Assembly (NCBI GenBank): GCA_964534125.1
Contig: CAZHOJ010000013.1
Location: 14,423-78,422 of the forward strand
Direction of reading: 5' to 3'
Length of the DNA stretch: 64,000 nt
Source of the DNA: 2-02-FULL-55-14 sp964534125
GTDB taxonomy: Bacteria; Bacteroidota; Ignavibacteria; UBA10030
Shown: piece by piece, positions 16,363 through 26,509 of the stretch
How positions within the stretch are numbered: the stretch's first letter is position 1
Layout of the letters: each line of letters opens with the position of its first letter
Made by a program: the position numbers and the translations under genes
Notes under the pieces: generated by a model
Told to the model about the DNA's origin: nothing
Databases searched by the model: none
What the model saw: the letters and a program-made list of their open reading frames with translations, nothing else

Positions 16363-18827
16363 TGAGTACCTCAGGGTACGTTGGCGGACGGAAGTCGATG
16401 GCCGCTCCGCACAAGGGACGACGTTGCTGTCTCGAAAAGGGACTGACAGCCAGGTCGCTTCTTCTTCTCATCGTCCTGCTTCACGCCGGATACGCCCAGT
16501 CCCGAAAGCTCTTCCCGAGCGATACCATCCCCAGGGACCGATTGCTGAGCACAGGTGAACTTCTGCAGTTGCTCGACCCGACCGATCCTTCCCTCGGGCA
16601 GATACATTCCCGGCTCACCTCCGGCGATACCTCCGCCGCAGCATCCCTCTTCCTCGACCACCTCCGATCCAGACCATTCCCCGTATACTTCTTCCGTCCC
16701 TCCGAAATGACGGAGAGAGTGCGCGCATACGCGGCGGAGTATCCGGAGGATCTCGATTATGCCCAGCGCACAGCCCGTCGGTACGTGGAACAATATGGAT
16801 CCGATGTGGACTGGAAGGTCCCTGGCGCGGACCTGCGTGGCGAAGCTCATACGCCGAACACGGTCAGGTTCCTCGCCCGGCAGCTCTACGCTGAGAACTT
16901 CGCCGTCCTGGCCCTGCTCCGCGGGGACAGAACGACGGCGGATTTTCAGATGGCACAGCTCCGTGATTTTCTGCAGGACTTTGCCGCGGGCAACGTAGAG
17001 CGGGGCGGCAATGACGTCTTCGAACGGTTCTACGGCGGGCATCGCATCCGGAACCTGATGATGTTCCAGCAGATGCTCCTCGCCTCGGAATTCCTGACTG
17101 ACGACGATCACATGCTGCTTCTCCGCTCGTTCATGCTGCACGGGGCCATCATCATCGAGAAGTGCTCGAAGTTCAATTGGGGCAACCACCAGCTGGTGGG
17201 CCTCTGTGCGCTCTACGAAATGACGATGATGTACCCTGAGTTTCCCGTGATGCGCGAGTGGAATGCGACAGTGTTCACCCTGATCCTGGAACACCTGGAG
17301 AAAGAAGTGAAGGCGGACGGATTCCAGTTCGAGCGGGCGTCGCATTATTTTAAGCTGGATATCTACAATTACTTCCGCGTCTTCCAGCTTGCTGAACGCA
17401 ATGGCATGATTCTCCCGGATTGGGCGACGGACCGCTACCGCCGCATGTTCGATGCGATCGTCGCAGTGCTGATGCCGAACGGTTCCATGCCACCGCTGCA
17501 GGACGCCCAGGACACATACATCGGCTACCGGAACATCGACGATGCCCGGAAGTCGCTTGGGGTCTCTGAGACGAGCAACTCGGCGGAGCTTGTGGATCCC
17601 TCGGAGGGTCCCTTCATGGCGCTCGGCGCGTACCTGTTCCGTGAGCCCCGCTTCAAAGCGTTCGGGGATGCGAAACTCCATCCGGCATTCCGCTGGTTCC
17701 TGCCCACCGACGCCGATGACGTCTATCAGACCCTTGCTGTGTCCCCTCCGGCGTTCACGTCTGTCGCTCTCCACGAGAGCGGCTACTACGTTATGCGGGG
17801 AGGATGGGAGAAGAACGCTTCGTACATGATCATCGACGGCGGGCTCGCCGAATACAAACCGGACCATACGCATGGCGGCGTTCTGGGTGTCATCGCATAT
17901 TCGCATGGCGCAATGGTCCTTCCCAACTACAGGGTACGGTACAGCGATCCCTCCTATCCTTTCCTCAAAAATTCCTACGTCAAGAATGTCGCGCTTGCCG
18001 ACAGCATCGAGCAGGGCAGACGGTGGATCGGGAATGCGGCACGTACGGGATTCGGAAAGTGGGCCTGGCTGCCGACCCCCAGTGTCCACCGATGGGTGAC
18101 CGGCCGGTCCGCTGACTTCTTTTCTGCCACGCACAATGCGTTCGATACGGTGGGCGTGCAGTATTCGCGAAGCATCATCTTCCTCAGGCCTTCAGCCTGG
18201 CTCGTTATCGATGATTTTGACGGCGGCTCTTCACCTCACACGTACCAGCAACTCTGGCAGGGATCCTTCACAGAAGGTCCCGGCGCCGTTGCCGCGACAG
18301 TCGTTGGTCCTGCCCGGCTGGTCGTCCGTCAGGCCGAACCCTCCCTGACCGTCTCAAAGGGGGAACGGTATGGGACGACCTCCGTCGCGTTCGCGTCGAA
18401 CGCCTCGCCCTCGCACACGTTCATAACGATGGTGCAGGCATCGTCGTCCGGCGAGACGGCCGGTGCAGGAACTGTGTCGCGGCATGAAGGAACGATCAGG
18501 TTGTCCATCGGCAGCACGGAAGCATCGGTCACGTTCCCCGGGCATCAGTTCGGCACGGGGAAGCCGATCGGGAGCGCTGTCGTTCGGACACGCGACGCTT
18601 CCGGGCAGTACTGTGTGACGGCGATCGGCGTCAGAACCGTTGACCTGGAGGGTGCCGATCTCCTGTCGGACACTTCGGTGTCCCTCGAACTTGAGGAGGT
18701 CTCAGCCAACACGTGGGAAGGGCGCATCTTTGAAGGAGATGCGGGATCTCTTTCGCTCAGAATGTCGAATGGAACGATATCAACGATCGCCGTCTCAGGC
18801 GACAAAACCTTCAATATAAGGTGGTAA
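16362..18827 (+). CDS. Heparinase II/III superfamily polysaccharide lyase
   Basis: 821 residues with a basic 30-residue lead and signal peptide (SLLLLIVLLHAGYAQ). An (alpha/alpha) toroid (residues about 60-420; FNWGNHQLVG, ERASHYFKLDIYNYFRV) is followed by a heparinase II/III beta-sandwich domain (YYVMRGGWEKNASYMIIDGG, DHTHGGVLGVIAYSHG). NWGNH, the tyrosine in ASHYF and DHTHGG are the likely catalytic and metal parts. Related families cut alginate, glucuronan or glycosaminoglycans (PL12, PL15, PL17, PL21, PL39). The operon favours alginate, but this protein is clearly different from the PL17 gene downstream, and I cannot assign the family. The start overlaps the gntR stop. Confidence 0.85.
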   Translation: MSTSGYVGGRKSMAAPHKGRRCCLEKGLTARSLLLLIVLLHAGYAQSRKLFPSDTIPRDRLLSTGELLQLLDPTDPSLGQIHSRLTSGDTSAAASLFLDHLRSRPFPVYFFRPSEMTERVRAYAAEYPEDLDYAQRTARRYVEQYGSDVDWKVPGADLRGEAHTPNTVRFLARQLYAENFAVLALLRGDRTTADFQMAQLRDFLQDFAAGNVERGGNDVFERFYGGHRIRNLMMFQQMLLASEFLTDDDHMLLLRSFMLHGAIIIEKCSKFNWGNHQLVGLCALYEMTMMYPEFPVMREWNATVFTLILEHLEKEVKADGFQFERASHYFKLDIYNYFRVFQLAERNGMILPDWATDRYRRMFDAIVAVLMPNGSMPPLQDAQDTYIGYRNIDDARKSLGVSETSNSAELVDPSEGPFMALGAYLFREPRFKAFGDAKLHPAFRWFLPTDADDVYQTLAVSPPAFTSVALHESGYYVMRGGWEKNASYMIIDGGLAEYKPDHTHGGVLGVIAYSHGAMVLPNYRVRYSDPSYPFLKNSYVKNVALADSIEQGRRWIGNAARTGFGKWAWLPTPSVHRWVTGRSADFFSATHNAFDTVGVQYSRSIIFLRPSAWLVIDDFDGGSSPHTYQQLWQGSFTEGPGAVAATVVGPARLVVRQAEPSLTVSKGERYGTTSVAFASNASPSHTFITMVQASSSGETAGAGTVSRHEGTIRLSIGSTEASVTFPGHQFGTGKPIGSAVVRTRDASGQYCVTAIGVRTVDLEGADLLSDTSVSLELEEVSANTWEGRIFEGDAGSLSLRMSNGTISTIAVSGDKTFNIRW

Positions 18828-18831
18828 TGCT

Positions 18832-21741
18832 ATGACAGGACCGAACAGAAGGTTGTGGATGGTGCTGTTCCTCGGAGCAGCGCTGGGACTCTCTGCATTT
18901 GCTCAGGATGCCGGAAAGGTCTCAGGCCGGGTCGTGGACAAGGCGACCGGTGAGGGGATGATCAGTGCGAATGTGATCATCAAGGGGACCCGGCTGGGTG
19001 CAGCGACAGACCTTGACGGGTACTATTTCATCCTGAACGTTGCCCCGGGTGAGTACGAGGTGTCCGCAAGCATGCTGGGGTATCAGACGATGACCCAGCA
19101 GCAGGTGATCGTGAACATCAACAGGACAACGACGCTCGATTTTACGCTCCAGGAAACGACGGTCGACATCGGTGAAGAGATCACCGTTGTAGCCGAGCGT
19201 CCGGACGTCCAGCCGGAGAAGACCTCGACGAGCGAGATCGTGCGCGCCATCGAGGTCTATGATCTGCCGGGCATCAGCGACCTCAGCTCGGTGCTCAACC
19301 TTTCGGCAGACGTCGTCGACGGCCACTTCCGTGGAGGCCGGGAAGGGGAGGAGCTCTACAACCTCGGTGGTATGGGTATCGTCAATCCTCTGAATGCCGC
19401 GGCGGCGTTCGTTCCCAACCTGAGCGCGGTAGAGGAGGTCGAGGTGATCACGAGCGGATTCAGCGCCCAGTACGGGAACGCGCAGTCCGGTGTCGTGAAC
19501 ATCTCTATGAAAGAGGGGGGCGCCAAATGGCGTGCCCGTGCGGAGCTTCGCGCGCGCGTCCCCGGCTACAAGTTCTTCGGGACCAATCCCTTCAGTGAGA
19601 AGGGGAATCCTTACCTCCAGATCTTCAACTCGCCGGAGAAGTGGGCGGGAGTCGATACTGCCACCGGAAGCTGGTACCTCGACGTCATCTCGTACGGGTT
19701 CACCACCCGCTACGGCAAGGACACGATCCAGGCATCGCAGATCGCCTATGAACTGTGGCGCCAGGCGCGGCGGAACCTCAACCGCGAGTTCGACAACACG
19801 TGGGACCACACCGTCGATGTGACCATCGGCGGGCCGGTCTCGGACGACGTCCGGATGTTCATGTCCGCGCGGATGGAGAAGGAGTGGCCCATCGTGCCGA
19901 CGCTGGAGCCGGACGAGAACCGTCAGCTGATGGGGAACGTAGCGGTCGACGTCGCGCATGGGATGAACCTCCGGTTCTCGAGTGCATGGAGCACCAGGCG
20001 CGACAACCTGTTCGCCGGCCTGGGGGGGACGAGCTACTCGTCATTCACCCGGTGGCTGTGGGACCCGGGGCAGGGCATCAGCCGCTCGTTGCAGGACAAC
20101 CTCCAACTCGGCGTCCGATTCGTCCACACGCTCAGCGACAGGACATTCTATGAAGTGAAAGTGAACAGGCTCGCCACTTCCTACCGGGATGGCGCGCCGG
20201 TCGTCAGTCCCGACCGGTATGTCAGCGACGATCAGAACATTGCCATCTGGCGGTACTTCAACACCCCGGATAATTTCCGTGTCGCACAGACCGACAACGA
20301 TTTCCGGAACGAGACCACGCGCACGCTGTCGATCGACGCCGCCCTGACGAGCCAGGTGACACAGTCGCACCTGCTGCTCGCGGGCCTGCAAATGAACCAG
20401 TACACGATCGACGTCCTGAACCGGCTCAGCATGAGCACAGCAGCGACCGAGCAGTATGAGGCATATGCCGCCAAGCCGTTCGAATGGGGCGTGTTCGTGC
20501 AGGACAAGATGGAGTTCGAAGGGATGATCGCGAACATCGGCCTCCGCTTCGATTATTACAACCAGAACGTCGATTACTACAGCGATCCGTTCTTCCCGTA
20601 CCGGTCATTCGATTCGCTCGGCATCCCGGTCTACGATCCGGATCTCGCGCCGAGAATGAGGACACCGGCGGTGACGCGGCTGCAGCCGAGGATCGGCATC
20701 TCCTTCCCCGTCTCTGAGAACACCGTGTTCCACCTGAACTACGGCTCGTTCCTCCAGCGGCCGTCGTTCGAACGGACCGTCTACTCCCGCATCTCGCGGT
20801 CGAACCTGACCCAGGTGCGTTTGGGGAACCCGACGCTCAAACCGCAGGATACGAAGAGCTATGATGTGGGGATAACGCAAGGGCTCGGGGAGGGATTCAC
20901 GCTCGACGTCAGCGGCTACTACAAGGACGTCAGCAACCTTTTGCAGCTGGCGTTCTTCTTCGATTCGCAGAACTTCGCCTATCAGACCTTCGTGAACAGG
21001 GACTATGCTGACATCAGGGGATTCAGCCTCTCCCTGCGCAAACGAAAAGGGGACATCCGGGGGTCGATCAAGTACCGCTATGAGGTGGCCACCGGCAAGA
21101 GCGCGACGCCTTTCAATGCCACACCGACCTTTTACGAGCCGAGGGGGACCAACACGCCTCAGGATGTGCTCCCCTCGCCCAAGGACATCATCCTCGACTT
21201 CGACAGGACGCATAACGTCATCGTCAACGTCATCTACAGTACGGACCGGGAGTTCGGCCCGGTGCTCTTTGACTATCCGGTCCTCGGGGATGTCACCGTC
21301 TCGGCGAATGCGCGCTTCCGCAGCGGCCGGCCCTATACATACAACACGCAGGGCCTGAACCTCATCAATAACAAGCGCTCGCCGTTCGAGCAGAGCACGG
21401 ATTTCAAGATCAGCAAACGTGTCCGCGACTTCTTCGGCGCGGATGCGACGTTCCAGATCGAGATCTTCAACGTGTTCAACGACCGGATGTACGACTACTC
21501 GTCGGTCTTCCAGAGCATCACATCGACCTCGGCCGGAAGCAGCTCGAACAACAGGAACATCGAGAAGTACGAATCGAACGAGTACATCAATGTCGCGGAC
21601 GAGTTCAGCCCATCGGGCTTCACCCGGGCTCCTTCGCTCCATTATTACGACGAATTCTATCCGTTCCTGGTCAACCAGGAATGGCTGCTCTATGAGAACC
21701 AGCCGCGTTCGATCTGGTTCGGGATTGTGTTCAATCTATGA
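18832..21741 (+). CDS. TonB-dependent receptor of the alginate operon
   Basis: 969 residues: signal peptide (ALGLSAFAQ), CarboxypepD_reg-like domain at about 28-110 (GEGMISANVIIKGTRLGAAT, LDGYYFILNVAPGEY), plug (ISDLSSVLNLSADVVDG, VEEVEVITSGFSAQYGNAQSG) and a 22-strand-type barrel ending SIWFGIVFNL. It should import alginate oligomers through the outer membrane. The plug carries GGREGEELYNLGGMGIVNPL where SusC proteins differ, and no SusD follows; instead a 739-residue exported protein overlaps its stop in ATGA. The start is 4 bases after the lyase stop. Confidence 0.93.
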   Translation: MTGPNRRLWMVLFLGAALGLSAFAQDAGKVSGRVVDKATGEGMISANVIIKGTRLGAATDLDGYYFILNVAPGEYEVSASMLGYQTMTQQQVIVNINRTTTLDFTLQETTVDIGEEITVVAERPDVQPEKTSTSEIVRAIEVYDLPGISDLSSVLNLSADVVDGHFRGGREGEELYNLGGMGIVNPLNAAAAFVPNLSAVEEVEVITSGFSAQYGNAQSGVVNISMKEGGAKWRARAELRARVPGYKFFGTNPFSEKGNPYLQIFNSPEKWAGVDTATGSWYLDVISYGFTTRYGKDTIQASQIAYELWRQARRNLNREFDNTWDHTVDVTIGGPVSDDVRMFMSARMEKEWPIVPTLEPDENRQLMGNVAVDVAHGMNLRFSSAWSTRRDNLFAGLGGTSYSSFTRWLWDPGQGISRSLQDNLQLGVRFVHTLSDRTFYEVKVNRLATSYRDGAPVVSPDRYVSDDQNIAIWRYFNTPDNFRVAQTDNDFRNETTRTLSIDAALTSQVTQSHLLLAGLQMNQYTIDVLNRLSMSTAATEQYEAYAAKPFEWGVFVQDKMEFEGMIANIGLRFDYYNQNVDYYSDPFFPYRSFDSLGIPVYDPDLAPRMRTPAVTRLQPRIGISFPVSENTVFHLNYGSFLQRPSFERTVYSRISRSNLTQVRLGNPTLKPQDTKSYDVGITQGLGEGFTLDVSGYYKDVSNLLQLAFFFDSQNFAYQTFVNRDYADIRGFSLSLRKRKGDIRGSIKYRYEVATGKSATPFNATPTFYEPRGTNTPQDVLPSPKDIILDFDRTHNVIVNVIYSTDREFGPVLFDYPVLGDVTVSANARFRSGRPYTYNTQGLNLINNKRSPFEQSTDFKISKRVRDFFGADATFQIEIFNVFNDRMYDYSSVFQSITSTSAGSSSNNRNIEKYESNEYINVADEFSPSGFTRAPSLHYYDEFYPFLVNQEWLLYENQPRSIWFGIVFNL

Positions 21742-23957
21742 GGACCTCCATGATACGTGCAGGCATGAAACTTCTTCCCGTGCTGCTGCTGGCCGTCCAG
21801 ACGGCCGCGATAGCGCAGCTTCGGGACTATGCGATCCATAAGCGCGGCATGCTCCATGAGTCGGTGTACAATACCGGCGAGATTGGCCGTGCGTATGATC
21901 AGGGGAACGGGGGCACGATCCTCGGTGTCCCCTGCTTCCAGTGGCCGGGGAATTCGAGCGTCATCGTCGATGGCGTGCGCTACAACGGCCAGAACAACTC
22001 CTTCGGCGGGGGGATGTATCTCGCCGTCAACGCCGCCGACACATCCGGAAGGATCTACGCATTCTGCGGCGGCGTCGGATCGAGCTCACCGGAGGCCGTT
22101 GCGGGCATCCACAGCTTCCCGCTCGCGCTGACGCGGACGGAGAACTATCCGATCCTTTCTGACGGGCAGCTGAATCCGGCATACGACCCCAACGAGGCCG
22201 AGGAGATCATTGTTACGAAATGGGCATCGAGCACAGGGCTGACGATCACCCGGACGTCCCGGGCGTGGAGCCTGCCGGACTATGACGATTTCATCATCTA
22301 TGAATATGAGATCGAGAACACCGGCGACAGGGACGGTAAGCCCGGGGCAGAATCTACTGCTGACCTGACGGATGTCCTGGTGGCGTTCGCGTGGGGACTG
22401 AACCCTTCACAGTTCGGCTATCAGCGCACCTACAACCAGTGGGTGTACAACAATTTCGAATCCAACGATATGCGCCGCAGGTGGGACCGGAACCGCTGGC
22501 TGAACTACTCTCTCGACCGCGACGGGAAGCCCGAGTTGAACTATTTTACCGATTGGGCATCGTCGAACCGGTACGGGGGGGGTCTTCTCTCGCCCCAGGC
22601 CGTCGGTTTCGCAATGCTCTATTTTGATACGCTGAACCTCGCGACGGTCGGCCAGACGGCGATGCAGTACACGGACGCCGAGTCCCTCTACATCTGGACC
22701 GAAAGCGGGCGGCTGAAGCAGCCCTATATGAACCGGGTCGAGACCTCCAACCTGCGCTCCTCGAAGGTGCAGCCGTATCTCGATGTCGCACTCAACCGGA
22801 AGCTCCCTCCGTATCGCGATTCGGTGGTTTTTGGGAATGACTGGTACGGACGAGGATCGTTCAATGCGCGTCAGAGCAAGAAGTTCGGCGTCGGCTCCAT
22901 CTTCGTCCTGGGACCGTACACCGTCCCCTACGGCACGACGATCAGGTTCGCTCTCGCCCAGGTGGCCGGATACGGGGCAGCGTCACTTGCCCAGACGAAC
23001 GTCGGGCTCATGGATGAAGGCGGTTCATGCGGCGAGCTCTGCGGAGAGCCGTGGCCTGCCCTCTCATTCTTTCCCGTCCCGAACTGGACGCAGGAGACCG
23101 TCTACGGATATGACAATACGGTGTACGGAAGTTCGTACCTCACGACATATCCTCTCCCGGAGTATGTGAACTCGAACACCGTGACCATCCGCGACGTGAC
23201 CGACCGCGCTATCGAGGCTTATACGGGGAATGCGTTCGTGACGCACGATTCGGTGCAGTACTGGCCGGAACTCGCCCCCTCCCGCGGGGTGTATCAGCTG
23301 CCGACGATGGTGCCGTCGCCGGCCATCGACGTTTCCAGCAACGATCTCGCTCAGAACGTGGTCGCCTGGACCCCTTCGGTGGAAGCATTCGCGGCGCCGA
23401 GGCTCGTTGCCGCGTTGAGCCACTATGAAGTGTACAAGGCGAACCATCCGCTCGGGCCGTGGGCGAAGCTCGATAGCATCGGCATCGCCGATGCGCGATA
23501 CTATGCCAACGGTGAGTACAAGCTCACAGACCCCTCCACGCGGGTCGGCGAATCGTTCTACTACTCGGTCGTCTCTGTCGATGCTGCAGGCAACCGGGCC
23601 GGCAGGACGAACGTGACCCTCCACGAGACGCAGATCGGGGGGACCGAAACACTGGAAGAGGTCATCGTCGTCCCGAACCCGTTCATCGTGCGGTCCGGCT
23701 TCTCAGGTGTCACATCCACAGGAGCGGATGCGAGCGGCAAGATCGGGTTCTACAATCTGCCGAAGCAATGCATCATCAGGGTGTTCTCGTACAGCGGCCA
23801 GCTCGTCCAGACCATCGAGCATGATTCGGGCCTCTATTCGACCGAATACATGCAGGTGACGCGGAACAATCAGCTGCTGGCGTCCGGCGTCTATTTCTAC
23901 GTCGTCGAAACACCGACCGGAGACCGCACCAATGGTAAATTTGTCATTATTCACTAG
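21738..23957 (+). CDS. 739-residue exported partner of the TonB receptor, T9SS-like C-terminus
   Basis: Signal peptide (LLPVLLLAVQTAAIAQ), then a large beta-rich body with GVPCFQWPGNSSVIVDGVRY, ENTGDRDGKPGAESTADLTD, WDRNRWLNYSLDRDGKPE and FNARQSKKFGVGSIFVLGPY, a fibronectin-like module near 545-620 (YEVYKANHPLGPWAKLDSI) and a C-terminal VVPNPFIV...SGVYFYVVET...GKFVII domain that resembles a T9SS type A sorting domain. I recognise no enzyme. It is translationally coupled to the receptor by ATGA and followed by PorV-like genes. It may be a surface binding lid working as SusD does, though it has no SusD-like helical TPR fold that I can see; that role is inference. Confidence 0.8.
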   Translation: MRTSMIRAGMKLLPVLLLAVQTAAIAQLRDYAIHKRGMLHESVYNTGEIGRAYDQGNGGTILGVPCFQWPGNSSVIVDGVRYNGQNNSFGGGMYLAVNAADTSGRIYAFCGGVGSSSPEAVAGIHSFPLALTRTENYPILSDGQLNPAYDPNEAEEIIVTKWASSTGLTITRTSRAWSLPDYDDFIIYEYEIENTGDRDGKPGAESTADLTDVLVAFAWGLNPSQFGYQRTYNQWVYNNFESNDMRRRWDRNRWLNYSLDRDGKPELNYFTDWASSNRYGGGLLSPQAVGFAMLYFDTLNLATVGQTAMQYTDAESLYIWTESGRLKQPYMNRVETSNLRSSKVQPYLDVALNRKLPPYRDSVVFGNDWYGRGSFNARQSKKFGVGSIFVLGPYTVPYGTTIRFALAQVAGYGAASLAQTNVGLMDEGGSCGELCGEPWPALSFFPVPNWTQETVYGYDNTVYGSSYLTTYPLPEYVNSNTVTIRDVTDRAIEAYTGNAFVTHDSVQYWPELAPSRGVYQLPTMVPSPAIDVSSNDLAQNVVAWTPSVEAFAAPRLVAALSHYEVYKANHPLGPWAKLDSIGIADARYYANGEYKLTDPSTRVGESFYYSVVSVDAAGNRAGRTNVTLHETQIGGTETLEEVIVVPNPFIVRSGFSGVTSTGADASGKIGFYNLPKQCIIRVFSYSGQLVQTIEHDSGLYSTEYMQVTRNNQLLASGVYFYVVETPTGDRTNGKFVIIH

Positions 23958-23973
23958 GGAAGGAGCGACAGCA

Positions 23974-25014
23974 ATGAGAACGCTACGAAGTGCCGGCCTG
24001 ATCGGCGTCCTCCTTCTTGGAACGACCGGAATGGTCGCACAGAAGGTCGGGACGACCTCCATGCAGTTCCTCAAGGTCATGCCGACGGCGCGTGCCACCG
24101 CGATGGGCGATGCCTTTGCCACGCTGGCCACGGGTGCCGACGCGGTCTTCTGGAACCCGGCGGGATTGACAAGCTCGGCGATGATCGAAGCATCGACGAC
24201 AGTAACGATGTGGCTGTTCGACACAAAACAGGGAGCGCTCGCAGCATCCGTTCCACTGGGCAACTTCGGGACCGTCGGTGTCCAGGTTCAGTATGTGGAC
24301 TTCGGCGACATCCGGGAGACCAGGGTCGACGAGCTCCAGTTTGTCGGAAGTGGATCCAACCAGCGCTACAATCCCGGTCTCACCGGGTCTACCTTCTCTC
24401 CCTCGTCCTATCTTGTGGGTGTGTCATATGCGCGGTCGTTCACGGACAAGTTCGCCGCTGGACTGACCCTCAAGTACGCCCGCGAATCGCTGTATGGCTC
24501 GACGACGGCGGTCGTCCGCAATCCGAACGACGGAACGACGGAGACGGTCAATACCTATGCCGGAGTGGTCCTGTTCGACTTCGGTATGTTCTACAACACG
24601 GGATTCCATTCTATCCGGATCGGCGTCGCGCTGCAGAATTTCGGTCCCCAGGTGCTGTTCGCCAAAGAGGCGTTCCCCGCACCCCTGGGATTCCGGCTTG
24701 GCACCGCGATGGACCTGCTCGGGTCCAACAGCCTGCTGGGGGGCGACGAGGACAACCGTCTGACGTTCGCGTACGACATCTTCCAGCCCAACGACTATGC
24801 ACAGCAGATGCATTTCGGGCTGGAGTATGAGTTCAGCGGCCTGTTGGCAGTGCGGGCTGGATACAAGGACAACTACGACAATGAGGGTCTCACCTACGGT
24901 GGTGGCGTGCATACGACAGTAGCGGATTTCGGTGTCGCTCTGGACTACAGCTACGCCGGGATGGGTGATTACCTTGGGGATGCCCATCGCATCAGTCTGG
25001 GGGTGAAATTCTGA
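23974..25014 (+). CDS. PorV/PorQ-like outer-membrane barrel protein
   Basis: 346 residues from 23974, chosen for the AGGGAAGGAG ribosome site and the signal peptide (GLIGVLLLGTTGMVAQ). The PorV/UPF0164 hallmarks are present: SMQFLKVMPTARATAMGDAF and GADAVFWNPAGL, then about 14 amphipathic strands ending in YSYAGMGDYLGDAHRISLGVKF with a terminal phenylalanine. PorV-type proteins shuttle T9SS cargo at the outer membrane; paralogues in these phyla may act as lipid or substrate porins. It follows the 739-residue protein by 16 bases and overlaps the next gene by one base. Confidence 0.85.
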   Translation: MRTLRSAGLIGVLLLGTTGMVAQKVGTTSMQFLKVMPTARATAMGDAFATLATGADAVFWNPAGLTSSAMIEASTTVTMWLFDTKQGALAASVPLGNFGTVGVQVQYVDFGDIRETRVDELQFVGSGSNQRYNPGLTGSTFSPSSYLVGVSYARSFTDKFAAGLTLKYARESLYGSTTAVVRNPNDGTTETVNTYAGVVLFDFGMFYNTGFHSIRIGVALQNFGPQVLFAKEAFPAPLGFRLGTAMDLLGSNSLLGGDEDNRLTFAYDIFQPNDYAQQMHFGLEYEFSGLLAVRAGYKDNYDNEGLTYGGGVHTTVADFGVALDYSYAGMGDYLGDAHRISLGVKF

Positions 25015-26483
25015 TGAAACGACGACCAGAAGCTCTGATCATTGCTGTCGCGCTGCTGCTGAGCGGTGGCATCTTTCACATGAAAGCCCAGGGGGTCGCA
25101 GACCCGCTGGGTATCTATGGCCTGGACAGGTTCGTGACGCCGGATGTTCGGACGAGGGGGATGGGGTGGGCGGGGACTGCCGCTGCGGAACACGCCGGGG
25201 CCTTGTTCACCAATCCGGCCCTGCTGACGACCGTCAATTCGCTCGAACTGCAGGTCGGCGGATCCTACCGCGGTACGCGATACGACCAGCGTCAGGAATG
25301 GTATCCTGACAAGCCGTATGCAACGCTGAGCCTGTTGTTCGAGGACCGCCTCGACGGGATCCTCGATACCAACAGTCTCCAGACCCGTCCGCTGGAGCGT
25401 GCATACGACGACATCGGACCCAACTGGGAGAAGGAACGGACCGCGACGCGGCCAGCGAGCATCGTCGCAGCCTATCCGATCGAGGTGGCCGGCCTTCGGT
25501 TCGTGGCAGCCGCGGGATACGGCGAGGCCATCAATCTGGACCATTACTTCCAGAACAACAATGCCCTCTCTCCCTATATCGGTGCCTTTCAGCCCGCACC
25601 CATTCCGAGGCCGGCACCGTTCGAGACGGTCAAGGTAGCCTGGTACCAGCATTTCGTGGAGCGGACGGGCTCGGTCTACGGGATCACGCCCGGGCTTGCG
25701 GTGGGAATTTCGGACCAGCTGAGCGTAGGCCTTGCCGCGACAATTCTCAGCGGCACGAGCGACGATACCGAAGGGCGGGTCGAACGGGGTCTGCTCAATC
25801 TGACCACGAGCCCATCGGGCAACTTCAACTATTACTCGATCGACTCTCTCTATTCAAAGGTGACTGCGACGGGCACATCGACCTACTCCGGCGTGCTTCC
25901 GACCCTCGGCGTCACGTATCGTACGTCCTATGTGGCTCTTGGTGTGTCCTACCGGCTCCCGGCGACGATCACCAGGTCATGGGACCGGACGACCGTCACG
26001 GATACGACGGGCGCATTGCGCACCGTGTCCACGTCCGGGGAGGACAAGGTCGAACTTCCTTCGAACATGTCGATCGGTCTGGCGATCTATCCGCATGACC
26101 GCTGGAAGCTGGGGATCGATTACGTGATCAACAACCTTTCCGATGCGGTGCATACGCCTGCTGCTGATACCGGAAGGAATCCATGGCTCAGCGGGAAGTT
26201 CTTCCGGATCGGTGCCGAGGTGAGGGTCATGGATGGACTGTACCTTCGTGGCGGTTTCCGGGAGGACATGCTTGCCTACGGCGCGACGGGGAGCGCCATC
26301 TCGGGGGACCCGGTCAGGGGATCGTCGTACTCCCTGGGCGTCGGCATTCAGGTGTGGGTGGCGACGCTGGACCTCTCCTATGAGCGGAGTACGGTCGAGT
26401 ATCATGATACATGGACATCGAACATCAATTATAACGGTCGGACAGAGGATGTCTTCTCTGCAGAGCTGAGCATCGCTCTCTGA
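25014..26483 (+). CDS. FadL/PorQ-like outer-membrane barrel protein
   Basis: 489 residues, start overlapping the previous stop in TGATG. After a signal peptide (HMKAQ) it has VRTRGMGWAGTAAAEHAGALFTNPALL (split here as RTRGMGWAGTAA and GALFTNPALL), the entry signature of OmpP1/FadL and PorQ-like barrels, followed by repeated amphipathic strands and ending AELSIAL. It may be a second pore for uronates or a helper for secreted lyases. It is longer than its neighbour and not a simple duplicate. The function is inferred only from the fold and the operon. Confidence 0.78.
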   Translation: MKRRPEALIIAVALLLSGGIFHMKAQGVADPLGIYGLDRFVTPDVRTRGMGWAGTAAAEHAGALFTNPALLTTVNSLELQVGGSYRGTRYDQRQEWYPDKPYATLSLLFEDRLDGILDTNSLQTRPLERAYDDIGPNWEKERTATRPASIVAAYPIEVAGLRFVAAAGYGEAINLDHYFQNNNALSPYIGAFQPAPIPRPAPFETVKVAWYQHFVERTGSVYGITPGLAVGISDQLSVGLAATILSGTSDDTEGRVERGLLNLTTSPSGNFNYYSIDSLYSKVTATGTSTYSGVLPTLGVTYRTSYVALGVSYRLPATITRSWDRTTVTDTTGALRTVSTSGEDKVELPSNMSIGLAIYPHDRWKLGIDYVINNLSDAVHTPAADTGRNPWLSGKFFRIGAEVRVMDGLYLRGGFREDMLAYGATGSAISGDPVRGSSYSLGVGIQVWVATLDLSYERSTVEYHDTWTSNINYNGRTEDVFSAELSIAL

Positions 26484-26509
26484 CCGCGGACAACCAGACA
26501 GGAGAAACG

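Noticed and set aside
16371..18134. Long minus-strand open frame of 587 codons
   Set aside because: It is antisense to the heparinase II/III-type lyase, has low-complexity arginine/valine-rich content and no domain; it reflects GC-rich codon bias.
21738..23957. SusD homologue
   Set aside because: The length and beta-rich content with a T9SS-like end do not resemble the helical SusD fold, and no SusD motifs are seen.
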